From: Phalacrocorax aristotelis
Taxonomy: Eukaryota > Chordata > Aves > Suliformes > Phalacrocoracidae
Length of the DNA: 64,000 nt
Assembly (NCBI RefSeq): GCF_949628215.1
Contig: NC_134284.1
Coordinates: 5,152,850 to 5,216,849 of the forward strand
Reading direction: 5' to 3'
A program made the translations under genes and the position numbers. Shown piece after piece: positions 1-12,528 of this stretch; position 1 is the first letter of the stretch, and the number at the start of each line of letters is the position of its first letter. The notes under the pieces are model-generated. The model was given only the letters and a program-made list of their open reading frames with translations, searched no databases and was not told the origin of the DNA.

Positions 1-929
1 TTCTGCAGTAGGGGACACACAAGTAAATGTGTGGGCTGACATGAGTACCCATAATATACTATGGTAACTGAAGGACTTGGAGGGTGTGTAAAATTTACAA
101 GTTTTCTTTTTGTTTCACTATTTTTGTTACTTATGTTAAGCATAAGTTAATTTAAAGCTGAAGTCAGCAGAATGAAGGACAGTGAGATGAAAAATATCTT
201 TTACTTTAATATGCAGTCCTACAGATCTTATGCAAGTAAAAATCTATCTGTAGAAGCTAAATGTGTATTTTTCTCCAAGTTAAAAAATTTATGCTATCTG
301 CAACATGGCTTTAACTGACATTAAGCATATCTATTAAATTTCAACATATTACTTGATTTATCAGAAATATTTAGGCTACTTTTAACTATGTGAGACTCTT
401 AGTTCCTGATTTTCAGAGTAGCTTTATGATGAGGATTCTTGTACCTGCAGAGAGCTCTACTGAGTTTTAGACAACTCTACACATGTGCAGGCACCCGGCT
501 GCGGAGAGGTGCTTGCAAGAATGAGTCTAGATTGTTACTCAAGTGCTGATCTTGAAATTTAAAACACTTAATTATTAGTTACCCTGGACAGATAATTGAA
601 CCATCTGCATCCCACTGCATTTACATTCAGTGATGGTCTTTACTTTCTAAATTACAAGATCAAATCTAAACAAAAACATTTATGTTACAAACCAAGATAA
701 TTTGATTTGTCAAGATTCTCTGTGGTGTAGAAAAACCTAATTGTATTGATGGATGGGAGTTTTTGTGCAAGTCAATACAAGAGAACTGGAGTTTAAGAAT
801 AGAAAGGATTTCTTGGCTCATCAAATCCAATTTCCTGCTGTCACAGGTGGTCACGTGTTTCATATACTACTGCCATTATAATTCTGAAAAAATAAACATA
901 CAGCTTTCCTAACTGACCCAGTCAAGCTT
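1..929. other. Upstream intergenic sequence, nothing recognised
   Basis: This is AT-rich sequence with no splice-consistent coding exon, RNA gene or repeat that I recognise. The short open frame on the - strand around 666-863 has no domain signature. Confidence 0.6.
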
Positions 930-1740
930 TACAAGTTTTGCTGCTACTTCAGATTTTCAGACCCCCTTTCATCTATCTTGTGATCCACATTGAAAACTGA
1001 GGCAAAATATTCAAATACTTTTTGAACCATGCATAATTTATCCTCCATTGTTCCTTCATCTTCAGTGTGCTGTTCTCTGAAGTTTATGTGGCTGAAGAAC
1101 CTTTGGTTATATATTTTCTTAAGACTAATAGTGTTTGACTTTTGGCAATTCTTATTTCACCACTACACTTCCCATCACTGAGGTTTAGCTTCACTTGCTG
1201 AGCACTCTTCGATTTAATTAATTCATTCTCCTCATTTCTTGAAGTTCATCCTTCCTTTTGAAATCAAGAAACATAAAGATCAACTTCTGTTAATCCTCCA
1301 GTTAATCTAAATGTAATCTATATGTGATCACTTAAAAGAAGGTTGTTTTTATGACCAACTGTTCTTTAGTGCACCTACCGCTTGCCAAAACCAAATGTAA
1401 ATCAATTCTAAAATAGAATCAGCAAAATTGATTCAGCAATCATTCAGTATTGTCTACCACATCCAGGAATAATTGGCTCCAAATATTGTTATTGACACTT
1501 GTCTCCCAGGGAGTGGCACAGAAACTGGTCTATCAGTAATTTTGACTAGTATGTTCCCAGCTCATTTATTTCTCCTTAACTCAAGCTGTGGTCCCACAGA
1601 ACTATGAGGCAGTTTAACTGCTAGCTCCTTTGGTCTTTCAAGCCTCCACCCCCTCACATTGTGGATCTTTTCCTCTCCCTTGTACTAGTTCCAGTGCTCT
1701 TTGAGCCTCTTTGAACAAAACCACTCCAGAAAAATAAATG
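930..1740 (-). repeat. Probable ancient CR1/L3 LINE relic
   Basis: The stretch reads like a decayed antisense copy of a CR1/L3 reverse-transcriptase region. Around 990-1,080 it has the phrase about a 'gaaaactgaggcaaaatattcaa' type block followed by a pyrimidine-rich 'tcctccattgttcc' block. Further blocks at 1,200-1,260 and 1,400-1,560 match the order remembered from CR1 antisense copies. Many substitutions and indels remove any open frame. The assignment rests on recall of the family, and the boundaries are approximate. Confidence 0.45.
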
Positions 1741-2064
1741 ACAAATAAAAAGCTCTGCCCTGAAAACTTATAAAAGTTAGTTGCTGCCAGTGCAGGAAAA
1801 TTCAAGTCCTTTGTAGATTTAGATCAAGATTCTCCGTGAAATCATATGCTTAAGAAGTGATAATGTAACCTAGCTAGATTCAGTGCCATACTCTAACAGT
1901 GCAATATTAGTAGGTACGTAGATGCTTATGCTGCCTTGAGTACACAGGCCTCAGAAACCGACTACCTCTCAATATAAGAACCAGCACACTACATGACTAG
2001 AAAGCAGTTGTAAAAATGAAATATTAAAACAAGTCCCTTACATGTTAAGCATGTTAACAATAGC

Positions 2065-2555
2065 CATAGAATCGCAGAATGGCTGAGGCTGGAAGGCATG
2101 ACTGGAGATTATCTAGTCCCAGCCTCTAGCCAAAGCGGGGTCAGCTAGAGCCGATGGCTTAGGGAGGGGTTAAGCCAGGTCCTGAAATCTCCAAGGATGG
2201 AGGCTCTACAACCTCTCCAGGCAACCTCTTCCAGTGTTTTACCATTGTCAATGCAAAAAAGTTTCTTTTTTTCATGTTTAGGTGAGATTTCCTATATTTC
2301 AATCGTGCCTCTTGCCCTTTCAGTGGCTACCAAGATGAATCTGCCTTCTTTGCTCCCTCCCATTATGTATTTATAAACATTGATAAGATCACCACTAAGT
2401 CTTCTCTTCCTGAGGCTAAACAGTCCCAGCTCTCTCAGCCTCTCCTAATGTAACAGATGCTCCTTAATCATCTTAGTGGCTCTTTGCTGGACTCATTCCA
2501 GTTTGTCCATCTATTCTCGTGTACTGGGGAGCCCAGCACTGGACACAGTACTGAG
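2065..2555 (-). repeat. CR1 LINE fragment, 3' end, antisense
   Basis: It opens with 'catagaatcgcagaatggctgaggctggaagg', cut here to its typical core 'agaatcgcagaatggctgag', which is the complement of the CR1 3' terminus. It continues through 'ccagcctctagccaaagcgg', 'aacctctccaggcaacctc', 'aggctaaacagtcccagctc' and 'ctggacacagtactgag'. This is the standard order of the CR1 3' region read backwards. It is moderately diverged and 5'-truncated at about 2,555, as is usual for CR1. Confidence 0.9.
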
Positions 2556-2599
2556 AGATATTTGTTTTCTCCAGCTCTGTTTTTGTTTATTTCATTTTA

Positions 2600-4552
2600 C
2601 TGGTTACATGAAAGGAATTCATTTCCATTTTGCTTACAGTCATTTTCAGCCCCACTGCCGCATACATACGTATACCTTGGCATGATATTGCACAGTTTAA
2701 TGTTTCAGTGTTGTAAGGAACGCTGCATCACTCAGAGGCCACCAAGGCTTGCAAATGGCACCGGATGTGCAAAGTCAAAACAAAAACTTACATATTATAC
2801 ACAGCACGTGCAATTTGATATTGCATTCGGATTTTTCACTTCTAGATCATCAGAAATTCCTTTTAAATTGAAACGAATGAATCTCCAAGAAGGAGGTGAA
2901 GAGAAGGGGAACTTTCTACGGAGTATTTCAATCTGTAGATTAATTAATACATTGATTCCTGTCATTGTACCTGTCTTCCCACTGAGATACCCACTGTGCA
3001 ATCAGAGGTAATTTAAAAATCAATTGCTCTTCTGTAGTAATTAAATTTGTCCATTTAAACAGATATAATTGATAGAGCCTACAACTAATTTCAAAGCAGA
3101 GATTCTTAAGGGATTCTAGAGATTAAGGGCTGTGAGCCAGCAATTTGTGGGTTTTCCACTCAACAAATGAACATCTAAATAAACTATTTTGTGTATCAGT
3201 TTTAAATACACTGTACCAGATATGAAATTTATCTTGAAATATACTGCCTGACAAAGAAAAATATATTGATAGACAAAGCCAAAAAGTTAATGGAAGTGGT
3301 TGAGTTAAGCACAACTATATCTTAAAGATACTGAAATATAATTGTTCCTACATTTCACAGAACGAAATGCGTTGCCTATAAAATTTCATCATATTCTTTT
3401 AACATTTCTTTTTTTTGAGATGATGCTCTAGTTTTTTCTAAGCCTTGTTGAATAAAGTTTACTTTTTTTGAAAATGTCATTAAAAGTTGCTTCTTGTTTG
3501 AGCATACAGATAAAATGTATGGAGCTTCTGCCACATGTAGTGCTTAATCAAATAAAATATGATGCTTGCACGTGTAGAATACATATTTCTGAGATTCATT
3601 AAACAACTATATCCCCTCAAGGCAATTCATTGCTATGCGCCAGAGGGCTTTAAGATGGACTACACAGGGGAAAAAAAAAAGGCAGAAAACAGGACAAGAG
3701 AAAAAAGGAGAAACCTAAAACTCGCATGAAATGCATATTCACAGTTTTAAAAGTCTCTGCAATTTAGTTCAGCCCTGAGGTGGCATTAATTGACACATTA
3801 GCAAGTTATATACTGTGTTATGTGCCTATTTAGCCTACAATTCAATAAAAATAACACCAGGGAAACTGCTGTAATACACTGCATATACAGCATGTGTTTA
3901 AAGTACAGAACACTTTACAAAAGCTGACATAACATTAATGATAACGTGTTGCAGTTAACCCACAGGCTGCCCCTGCAACTCAGGTAATTTAATTGCCAAC
4001 TGCCAGTTCGCAGGAGCATTATTACAGTATTTTAAGGGAAAATCTTATAGTTCCTAAAAATTAAAGAGAATTGAAATTTATTTCAACAAAGTCTGGTTTT
4101 CCATATCAATATACTACAGTGTACACTCACAAAAAGAGCAATCGCTCATTTTTTGTTAAGATTAAAACTAAGATGTTAATTACCTAGTCCAGACAGTGTG
4201 CCTTCTGTAAGAAGCGGAGTAATATGCATTTAGAATAGGGTAAAAGAGTTTATATTGTTGTAGCAAGTGGAAATTAAAGTTTTCTCTCACAAATGAAGGG
4301 ATAATTCAGCATTTCAGGGTCTTGAAATTCAATTCTAGCCTTGTCCAATTACTCTTTGAGGAAAGTTTAGGAATTCTTTCATTGTTTATTTTTAATGCTG
4401 TCTTTTATCTGAAAAAAAAATTAAAATAAGAATCTTACATGTAACACTATAGTTATCATGAGAGCCAGATCTGTTTAACCTCTTGGGTGCCAAGTCAGAT
4501 AACAACCATGCAGATTGTTTCAGTATGCTCCTTTTTTATTTATCTATTGAAT
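2600..4552. other. Intergenic sequence, nothing recognised
   Basis: The stretch is AT-rich. The 184-codon open frame spanning 2,457-3,011 starts inside the antisense CR1 and shows no domain, so I do not call it a gene. Nothing else is supported. Confidence 0.55.
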
Positions 4553-4921
4553 TTCAGCCTGGACAAGAGAAGACTGAGGGGGGATTTCATCAATACCTAT
4601 AAATATCTGAAGGGTGGGTGTCAGGAGGGTGGGACTGGACTCTTTTCAGTGGTGCCCAACGACAGGACAAGGGGCAACGGGCACAAGTTGGAACACAGGG
4701 AGTTCCAGCTAAACATGAGAAAGAACTTCTTCCCTGTGCGGGTGCCAGAGCAGGGGCACAGGCTGCCCAGGGGGGCTGTGGGGTCCCTTCCCTGGAGACA
4801 TTCAAACCCCGCCTGGACGCGTTCCTGTGCCCCTGCTCTGGGGGTGCCTGCTCAAGGGGGGGGTTGGACAAGATGATCTCCAGAGGTGCCTTCCAACCCC
4901 TACCAGTCTGTGATTCTGTCA
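4553..4921 (+). repeat. CR1 LINE fragment, 3' end, sense
   Basis: It begins at 'ttcagcctggacaagagaag' and ends at 'ccagtctgtgattctgtcat', the canonical CR1 3' terminus. Between them are 'cagtggtgcccaacgacagg', 'ggcacaggctgcccaggggg' and 'ggttggacaagatgatctcc'. It is well preserved compared with the other copies here, which suggests a relatively late insertion. The overlapping 100-130-codon open frames are repeat sequence, not host genes. Confidence 0.95.
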
Positions 4922-4923
4922 TC

Positions 4924-6369
4924 TAGAGAAATAAAACGGGGATAACAGGTATACCAAAACACGCTCATTCAGCACATTCTCAGTATGTAGAGAATTGTTA
5001 CAGAAGTGTTAAGTGTTAAGAATTGTTAGTATTAGCATGGAGGACGAATAGCAATATCTGGGTGTGGAAGCATCAGAAGGAAAAAGCAGCTGGAGAACAG
5101 TTACAAGAATGGCATGTATTCAAAGCACCTCGATTAGCAGGTCATCAAGACCCCAGCACATATCTACCTACAGCCTTGCAGGACACCCAGATGCAGAGGC
5201 AAAGGGCAGTGAGTAAATCCCAGTGACTTGCCAGTGTGGGACAGGATGGTGAAAATAATGATACTCAGTTTACAGAAAGACATATCCAAAACCAAGATAT
5301 GTGATGAAGGTAAAGTGAATGAGTGAAATCAGTTTAAGTTTAAAATAAAACCATTTTCCCACTCCTGGGAAGTTTTGCATTGTTGCTACAACGTTCCAAC
5401 ATTATTTCCTAAAAACCCGAAGTATTTTATTCTTTAGCATCATAAAAGCTAATAATTAGTTCCTGGTGTTTGCAGAGTTTTCTACAAAAATATTTTGAAT
5501 GAATTCTCCTGTTCTAACTGCGCTATAAGATTTAATTTAGTATTTTTTGATTACTCTCTCTGCTAACTCCCATAACTATACAAGCAGATCCTCAGCTGGT
5601 ATACATTGCTACAACTTCATTAAAATCAAGACAACTACAACAATCTACCCCAGCTGTGGATCTGCTGCATTAATTTGTTATTGGGCACATGATAAACTCA
5701 GCTGCTTGCATTCTTGCTTCAGTCCAGACCAAAGATTTCATGAAGAAGTGACTGCTAAGACTGGATGTGCTTTAAAATGAGAAAGATGCTTTAAAAAGAA
5801 AAAAGGTGTATATAATCAGGTAATCTGTAATTATTAAATGATTGATTTTCTGAATAGCTTTATAAGATGCATGTAGCAAATATTATGCACTTTTTATAGC
5901 TGGGAAATGGCCATCTAGAAGTACAAGTGAGTTGCCTGTGGTCATATGGTGCTTCCAAGCTTTCAGCTGTAGCCTGTCCCCAACTTGGTTTTAACTACAA
6001 GACTTGGCTGTCTTTCAGTGAGGTTAACAAATGATTGTATGCTATTGAGTGTTGACAAAAGGTGTACAGACCTTTTCTGAACTATTTTGTGAGTAGCAGG
6101 GTTTTTGATCATGCATGTGTTGGAAAAGAAGGTGAAATTTCACTTTGTAAGCAGAGTTCCCCACTGCCATCTGGTTCTCAGCTTTCATATAGCCTTGACT
6201 TCCAGAAAGCTTGTCCAAATAGTTTTGAAACAGCCACACTGTTGGGAGTTTCCTCAGCATACATGATTGCCTCTTGAATCCCCAGTAGGGCTGGGAGAGG
6301 GGGCTCAATGCACAGACCAGAGAGACAGTACAAATTACTGCAGCTACCTCTTCTGCTAGGTCAGGTAGC
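4924..6369. other. Intergenic sequence, nothing recognised
   Basis: There is no coding signal beyond short unconserved-looking open frames, including a 140-codon frame on the - strand at 6,042-6,464 that runs into the next CR1 copy. No RNA gene or repeat was recognised. Confidence 0.55.
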
Positions 6370-6805
6370 TGACAGCCCCATCCAGCCTGACGTTGAACAC
6401 TTCCAATGATGGGGCATCCACAGCCTTCTCTGGGCAAGCTGTTCCAGTGTCTCACCACCTTCATTGTAAAGTATTTCTTCCTTACATCTGATCAATATCT
6501 ACCCTCTTTCAGTTTAAAACTGTTGCCCCTTGCCCTGCCGCTACAAGCCTTGATAAAAAGTTTGTCCCCATCTTTCTTACAAGCCCCCTTTAAGTATTGA
6601 AAGGCTGCAGTAAGGTCTCTCCACAGCCTTCCCTTCTCCAGAGCCTTCCCTTCTCCAGGCTGAACAACCCCAACTCTCTGAGCCTTTTCTTATAGGAGAG
6701 GTGCTCCAGCCCTCGGATCATTTTTGTGGCCCTCCTCTGGACCCGCTCCAACTGGTCCATGTCTTTCCTGGGCTGAGGGCTCCAGAGCTGGACACAGGAC
6801 TCAAC
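6370..6805 (-). repeat. CR1 LINE fragment, antisense
   Basis: It matches the CR1 3' region in antisense: 'catccagcctgacgttgaac', 'ggcatccacagccttctctg', 'ctctttcagtttaaaactgt', 'ggctgaacaaccccaactct', 'ggtgctccagccctcggatc' and 'gctccagagctggacacagg'. The extreme 3' terminus is missing at the left edge. An 18-bp direct duplication (ccttcccttctccagag type) at about 6,621-6,659 is also present in the CR1 copy at 51.9 kb. Confidence 0.92.
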
Positions 6806-7269
6806 TGTAAGCAGCTTCTATCTTTTTCTGGATGTTTTCAGCCCTTTGCTTGGCATTCCTCTGAGGTAACCTCCACCAAGTTGTGCTCAACTGAGGGGGC
6901 TCCGGCTGCTCCAGGGACCCCCATCTGCCTGTCTGCCCACCCCTCTCTCCTGCAGAGGAGACAAAACTCTGCAAAACAGTTACTTTTGTGTGCACGCATT
7001 ATTGAAGGTGTTTTTAGACTTCCCAGGGAAATGTCTCTCTCCTCCTTCCCTGCCAGGGACCGCTTCCCAGACTTTCAGGCCGCAGGGTTTGGCTTTAGGG
7101 TGCGTTCATCACACAGCAGGATAATTCTGCCGCCATGCTTTAGATGCAAAGCCCACAACCGCCGGGAATCGGTTATTTGGTTTTAGAATGCTGAGGTACA
7201 AAATATGTCCTATTTGCAGGGAGTAACGTGTCACCAAGATCCCTGCTGCCTCAGCAGTTGAGCATGTTC

Positions 7270-7720
7270 CTGCCCGGACAGAAATAAGGTGTGGGGGGCG
7301 CGCCCTCCCCGCCCCGACCCCGCCCGGCGCCTCACAGCGGCGGGAAGTGGGGCCGGGCTGCGCAGGGGAACGGAAAGCTCCGGCCCGGGTTTCCCGGCGT
7401 CCCGGCGTCTCGCTGCCATCCGGGGGGAAGGGTTTAGGCGGCAGCCGCCCCGGGTGGCGTGTGGAAGGTGGAGGTGCGGTAGTCGTTGCTCCAGGTCGCT
7501 TCCTTCTCTGCCAGGGTCACCGCTGGCCGCCCTCCCCTCGGCCCGCAGTCCCTTTGAGGAGCACCGGGCCGGGGCCGCTCCCAGGGAGGGCCGCGGCGGG
7601 GGCGGCCGGGCCGGGCCGGCGCGGCCCAGGAGGGACCCCGCCGCCTGCTGCGGGAGAGCGCCCGCGGCTGTGTGCCTGCCCGCGGCCCGCTGTCTGTAAG
7701 AGCCGCCTCGCTAACTGCTT
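7270..7720 (+). promoter_or_regulatory. ZNF770: CpG-island promoter and 5' untranslated exon of ZNF770
   Basis: The stretch is very GC-rich and dense in CpG (repeated cggg, gccgcg and cgcccg blocks) within AT-rich surroundings. It contains no TATA box that I can place. It ends with an excellent splice donor, tgtct|gtaagag, with GT at 7,696-7,697. The predicted first exon therefore ends at 7,695, and its start (the TSS) cannot be fixed from sequence. The only gene that fits downstream on this strand is ZNF770. Overlapping open frames of 60-136 codons on both strands are a by-product of few stop codons in GC-rich DNA. Confidence is high for a CpG island and moderate for the exact exon. Confidence 0.75.
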
Positions 7721-7754
7721 CTGAATTTTTAACTGGATTTAAGTGTGTCCGGCT

Positions 7755-7790
7755 GGGGGGCGTGGGGGGGGGGGGGGGAGGGGGGGAGGG
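7755..7790 (+). other. Guanine-run tract, potential G-quadruplex
   Basis: A run of 6 G is followed by a short spacer, a run of 15 G (7,764-7,778), then further G runs separated by single A residues. It lies about 60 bp inside ZNF770 intron 1. Four or more G-runs with short loops meet the usual sequence rule for a G-quadruplex on the coding strand, and in the nascent transcript. The run length may be imprecise in the assembly. Confidence 0.7.
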
Positions 7791-8680
7791 TGTCGGTGTC
7801 AGTCCCAGTCCCAGGGGTCTCGGGCCCCTTCAGCAGAGTTAAGGTTTGGCCTTAAACTATCCCTGCTTCAACATCATGTATCTTTATTTTTTTTTTGCTC
7901 TGCTTCAGAAAATATTTTGAAAAATACGTGGGAAATAGGGGAGAATGAGGGGCACTTCCTTTAAGGAGCAGTAATGCGTGACCTTGATTTCTGTGTAAGT
8001 ACAGGTGGAGGTTACATTTCTGATGAAATTTGTTCCCCCGTCACAGCAATCTAAACTCTTCCCTAGGGAAAGCTGGTGAGGAAATCCAGCCTGCAGCGTT
8101 TGTCTCGCTGCTCGGATTCCTGTCTCTGTTGCGTGCTATGCGTTTCAGAACTCAGCAGCTAGATTTTCACTTGTCTGTTTTATAGTTAATGTTACAAGAG
8201 GCATCTTAGTTTCTTCACACATTTTTTTATTGTAATTAATATGTCATTGTATCTGGAAAGGTATAAGCATTAGCTTATGTCTGAGGATATACTGATAAGA
8301 CAAAAGAATGCTTCAGTGGAAAATTTGGAAATACATTGAATTTTCAGTTTTTAAGTGGTTTGTTTTGAATTATATTAATGAGTCATAGGAAAACAAGCCA
8401 GAATATTCATCTTGTACAGAGCCAACTATAGGGGTGTGGAAATTTGAGAGATGTTTGTACAACCTTTTTTGGAGACCTTGGGTGTTGAAGGCAGAGTGAT
8501 CTTTCCACACAACTTTGTGTATGTTCGTTATGATGTATTAAGAAAAACTTCAGAGCTATAAGGACAATAATGTACTTGAATCCTCTCTGCTATAATTTGA
8601 ATCAATTTCTAGCCACAACTATAAATGGCTTGGGGAACAGCTTATTTCTGTTTTCATTATAGCTGGCTCTTATGTTTGGT

Positions 8681-8736
8681 CTTTTTTTTTTTTTGTTTTG
8701 TTTTGGGGTTTTTTTTGGTGTTTTTTTTTTTTTTAA
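8681..8736. repeat. T/G-rich low-complexity tract
   Basis: Runs of T are interrupted by single or double G (tttttttttgttttgttttgg pattern). This is probably the decayed poly(A)-like tail of a retroposed sequence or a simple repeat. No function is implied. Confidence 0.8.
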
Positions 8737-8744
8737 TGTTCTTT

Positions 8745-9190
8745 TTAACCAGGTCTCTTCTGGTTTAACTTAAACATTCCCAGTCACTTTAATCTTCTCC
8801 TGTATATTATGTATTTACGCTCTGATCATTCTTGATCCTCTTCTCTGGATTCATTCCAATTGGTTCCTATACTTTACTCGGTTTGAAGGGCAGTATTCAA
8901 AACAGGATAGAGTACTGCAGCTGAATTCTAAAGATAGTGAGTAACATGGAAGAAGATTTATGTGTGATCAAAACTTCACTTCTGTTTACGCATCCTGATA
9001 TGGATGACACGCTGTTGGCATATTCAGCTTCTGTTCCAACTTAGACTCCAGGTCTCTTCTCCACAACTATAACCTAGTAAGTTGTTCGCTTTCCAGCTGA
9101 TTATTCCTGCCTAAATAGAAAAGCTTGTGTTTCTTCTTATTAAAGGTCCCTTCCTGTTTTGTCTTTTTGTTTTATGTTCTTTTAAAAAAA
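8745..9190 (-). repeat. Ancient CR1/L3-like relic, antisense
   Basis: The blocks 'tcctcttctctggattcatt', 'gggcagtattcaaaacagga' and 'gtactgcagctgaattctaa' (8,836-8,935) occur in the order of antisense CR1 3' regions. The block 'agactccaggtctcttctcc' with 'ctgattattcctgcctaaat' (9,041-9,115) continues in the same order. Divergence is heavy and the boundaries are uncertain. Confidence 0.5.
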
Positions 9191-11249
9191 CTCTGATTAG
9201 TAAAGACTGGATTAAAATTCAGAATTTTCTTCCATCACATTTTCATTTTGTTGCAGCATGCTGCCTTCTGTAATATTCATAAGCATAATATTTACTTAGT
9301 CATTAAATAATACTAGACTCAGGAGGGTCCTCTGTGGACCTTCAGTGGCCTACATTACTTGTCTCTATTTTTCTGCATGACCTTGTAGCCAAGATGAAAA
9401 GTAGTGTCAATTTAATATTAAATTGGACCTATGCCACAAACTAACTCCTTATCACGTAAGGAAGTACATTTTCTGGCTCTAATTAGGAAAGCCTATGTAC
9501 TTCCAACAGTGGCAAGAGACAATATTCCAAGCTTGTCTTTTGCTCTTTGATCTTTAGCAGCAGCATGTTTATTCCTCAGCTGTGCGAGGCACAGAGCTCC
9601 CTGAAATAGATGTGGAGAAGTCGGTTCTTAGTAAATAGGATTTGAAAATATATTTGGGCCACACAGTAATGCCCATCTTAGCTCCTTTCTGCTTCCCCTG
9701 CATCCGCTAAGTTTATATCACCTGAACCTTTAGTTTTCACAGGGCAAGAAGACCACAGCAAGAAACTCTGCTTTGCTTTTGACACCTTGTACTACAGAGT
9801 ATTTTCCTCTTTCACCAGATAGAATCCTTAAAAAAATGTATAAGCTAAATACAGAATTCTGTGTGTAATATGCCACAGCTGTCTCATACTTTGGACTTTT
9901 TTTTTTCTTTGCATGTCACTGTACTGTTTGAGCACTTTCCTGATGCGTAAATTAGATCTGTATGACAGCATGTTAACTAAAATTCATCAATCTTATTCAT
10001 CAATCTTTACAAGTCTTTCTCAGGAGGTTTTCCTTCCTTGCTAATGGAGGCTGCCTTGAGCTGTACAGAAACTTCCAGCACAGCAGAGAAGCTTTTTGCC
10101 TTTTCTTAGCCTGCCTGTCTCTAGCTTCACAGTAGCACTAACTAGAAAGCATTTGGTGTCACATGCTTAGTTTCTCTAAACTACCTGCCTTCGCGAGATG
10201 TGACAACAACTGGGAGGAAAAGGTGGTCTCCTAAGAGTGTTGTGTTTTCTTGCATCTTCAGACGAAGACTGAAACTACGTAGCTGTTAAATTTCTTGCAG
10301 GAAAAGAGAGCAGAAAAGGAAAATTGACTTTCTCAACTGCTTCAAAGCGTTAATAAGTCCTATCCTAAATGATTTCAGTGAGATTAAGTAACTCCTCAGT
10401 GTAGTGAGAACTGCATTTAAAGTGTACATCCATGTCTGATAGATATGTTCCTATAGAATTGAGGACCTTATTTAATAACTTTAGGAACAACCCTACCAGA
10501 TGACCAGGTTTCTTTTCATTAAGCTTAAGAAAAATCTTGATTCACCAGATGTTTTCAGTCTTCCGTGCCTGTGTTTTGAATCTCCTTGTAACTTGCTTTT
10601 ATTCTTTGCAATGGCTTTGAGTGAACTTTTCAGATATTTCTGAATTTTTAAAAACTAGGGACATCAACTCTTTGTGAAGAGATGGGGCTTATAGAGACAC
10701 TGAATAGATTAATTTTTATTCTGCTGTCACGTAGAAAGAATATGCAACTTGTATATTATACTATTATAGTTAGTAGAAATGTTAGTATCTCAAAGGTATT
10801 ACAAGTCCTAACTATTATGCTGCTTTAAAGTTTGCTCCCTCCGTCCCTTTTTTATAAAGGGATGTACAGGTAATACCACAGAGGTATTTTTATTCTGTTG
10901 TTCTTAGTACTCTTGTGGACTGGAATACTTAATCTGTTTTAGATGCTGCAATTTAGGAAGGATGTGACCAATTGAAATTAGTCTGGAGATGATTACGAAG
11001 ACCAATCAGCGTTGTTGGGTTTGGGTTTGGTTTTTGTTTGGTGGTGGTTTTTTTTTTTTTCCAAGTGGACCTAAAAGCAATACTTAGAAAAAACAAAAAT
11101 ACCCTAGTTAAAAAAGAAAAGAGGAGAGAAAGAAGACTTTTGAATACATAAGGTTGTGACAGAGAACACTTTTTAGTTATTTTCCAGGTTTACAGGGGAA
11201 AAACAAGGAAACTAACTTGTAGTAAAGAAAGGTTCAGCTGAGTGCAAGG

Positions 11250-11420
11250 AAAAGCTTTGTGAGAGGGTGATGCCCTGGAGCGGGAACCCTGCTGGGGTTA
11301 AGGAACCTTCTTCAGCGGAAGTTAAGACCATTTTGGATGCTGTCTAGACATGAGTTGGCTTCACAGTGGAAGGCTTGGGCTAAATGGTTGCTTGAAGTCC
11401 TTTCTAGCCATTCCTGTTAA
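11250..11420 (+). repeat. Possible CR1-like relic, sense
   Basis: The order 'gtgatgccctggagcgggaa', 'ttaagaccattttggatgct', 'gtctagacatgagttggctt' and 'ttgcttgaagtcctttctag' resembles the CR1 3' region around its 'third-last' block. Similarity is weak and may be chance. Confidence 0.3.
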
Positions 11421-12386
11421 TATTTAATAACTTCTCATGCACTCAGGTGCTTGCAAAGTTGTTGTTTGCAACTCACTACGCCTTAGCTGAGACAGAGTGG
11501 CTTGCCCAAATGTGTTTTGTCTGTTGAAAATTCAAGGAAAATTAAAATGGATTATTTCATTATTTTGATTTAGATTAAAATATTCATTATGATGAATTAT
11601 GGTAAAATCTAAATTTATGATGAGTTCAGAGTATACACATGGTTAGGTATCACAACTCTGATGTTCCAGCTCTGTGGTGAGGCAGTGAACGTAGCCTGTG
11701 TTCATCCTTGTTTTGGGGAGTGTCCTTGCTCTAGTCGTAGTTTATGGTTAGTGTGTTGCTCTTGCTGATTGGTTCTGGTGTCTTACGTTTTGAGATAAAG
11801 CAAAAATGATTACACTACTGTTTCTTCTGGATACAGTTGATAAGATGCAGAAGCATGAATAGTAACTTTGTACTTCATTCCAATGTATTAATTTTTACTT
11901 CTCACTAACACTGCATTAACTTAATTTTTATTTCTGAAGCCCAAGATTCCCTAGTTCTTACATCTTTCATCTTCATAAATATTATATCTGGGAGTTAGAA
12001 TTACTGCTGTAAGGGAGAAATTTGTTACAGTAAGTTTTTTGTGGGGTTTGGGTTTTTTTTAAAGAATATGCTTTATTTGTATACAACCTAAATATCATAA
12101 TGTAGCTGAACTAGATCTTATTTGGAAGCAACATGCAGGACTGAACAATATCTGCATTACAGCACAGATGACTTAAACTTGCTTGTTTCTTCTGGAAAGT
12201 AGTCTAGTTTTTTCCGTGTCATGTAACATAACGAGTGATTACTCTGTTACGAGGAAAGCATTTTAAGCTAAGTTAAATCAGGAGTATTGTAATGTAGAGG
12301 CTTTGGTCTCTTATGTAGAAAACGAGACAATTTTAGGCAATTATGTATTAATATAGGCTAAAATAATACTCTCTTTCTTATTTTAG

Positions 12387-12528
12387 GGACCTGTGGGATT
12401 TAAGAATATCTCTCCTAAGAAAATTTGCTGCTTCTACAGCCTTCCATCTTAGTGTGCAATTGATGATTTCACTTGAAATGCCTATCTGAAGAAGCTAAGA
12501 GTAGGCAAGGTGTAATTACTTTTTAAAA
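12387..12528 (+). other. ZNF770: ZNF770 5'UTR part of the coding exon
   Basis: The sequence ctctctttcttattttag ends at 12,386, a good polypyrimidine tract and AG acceptor. The 142 nt that follow lead directly to the start codon. An in-frame TAG at 12,502-12,504 closes the frame upstream of the ATG, so translation cannot begin further 5' in this exon. Confidence 0.7.

Larger units (their letters stand above)
7696..12386 (+). other. ZNF770: ZNF770 intron 1 (predicted)
   Basis: The intron is inferred from the donor at 7,696 (gtaaga) and the acceptor ctttcttattttag ending at 12,386. Human ZNF770 has, to my recollection, more than one 5' noncoding exon, so a small additional noncoding exon could be hidden here. 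The intron contains a T/G-rich low-complexity block at 8,681-8,736, an old antisense CR1-like relic at about 8,745-9,190, and a weak sense CR1-like stretch at about 11,250-11,420. Nothing else was recognised. Confidence 0.6.

Noticed and set aside
2457-3011. 184-codon + strand open frame
   Set aside because: It starts inside an antisense CR1 copy and continues into AT-rich DNA without domain features.
4487-4926. Open frames of 102-129 codons on both strands
   Set aside because: They lie within a CR1 3' end fragment, which is noncoding.
7231-7964. Several overlapping open frames on both strands in the CpG island
   Set aside because: They arise from GC-rich sequence with few stops; the strong splice donor at 7,696 cuts through them and no protein family is recognisable.
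11600-11680. Possible box C/D snoRNA (atgatga followed by ctgatg)
   Set aside because: No terminal stem pairs the two boxes and no guide element is visible.
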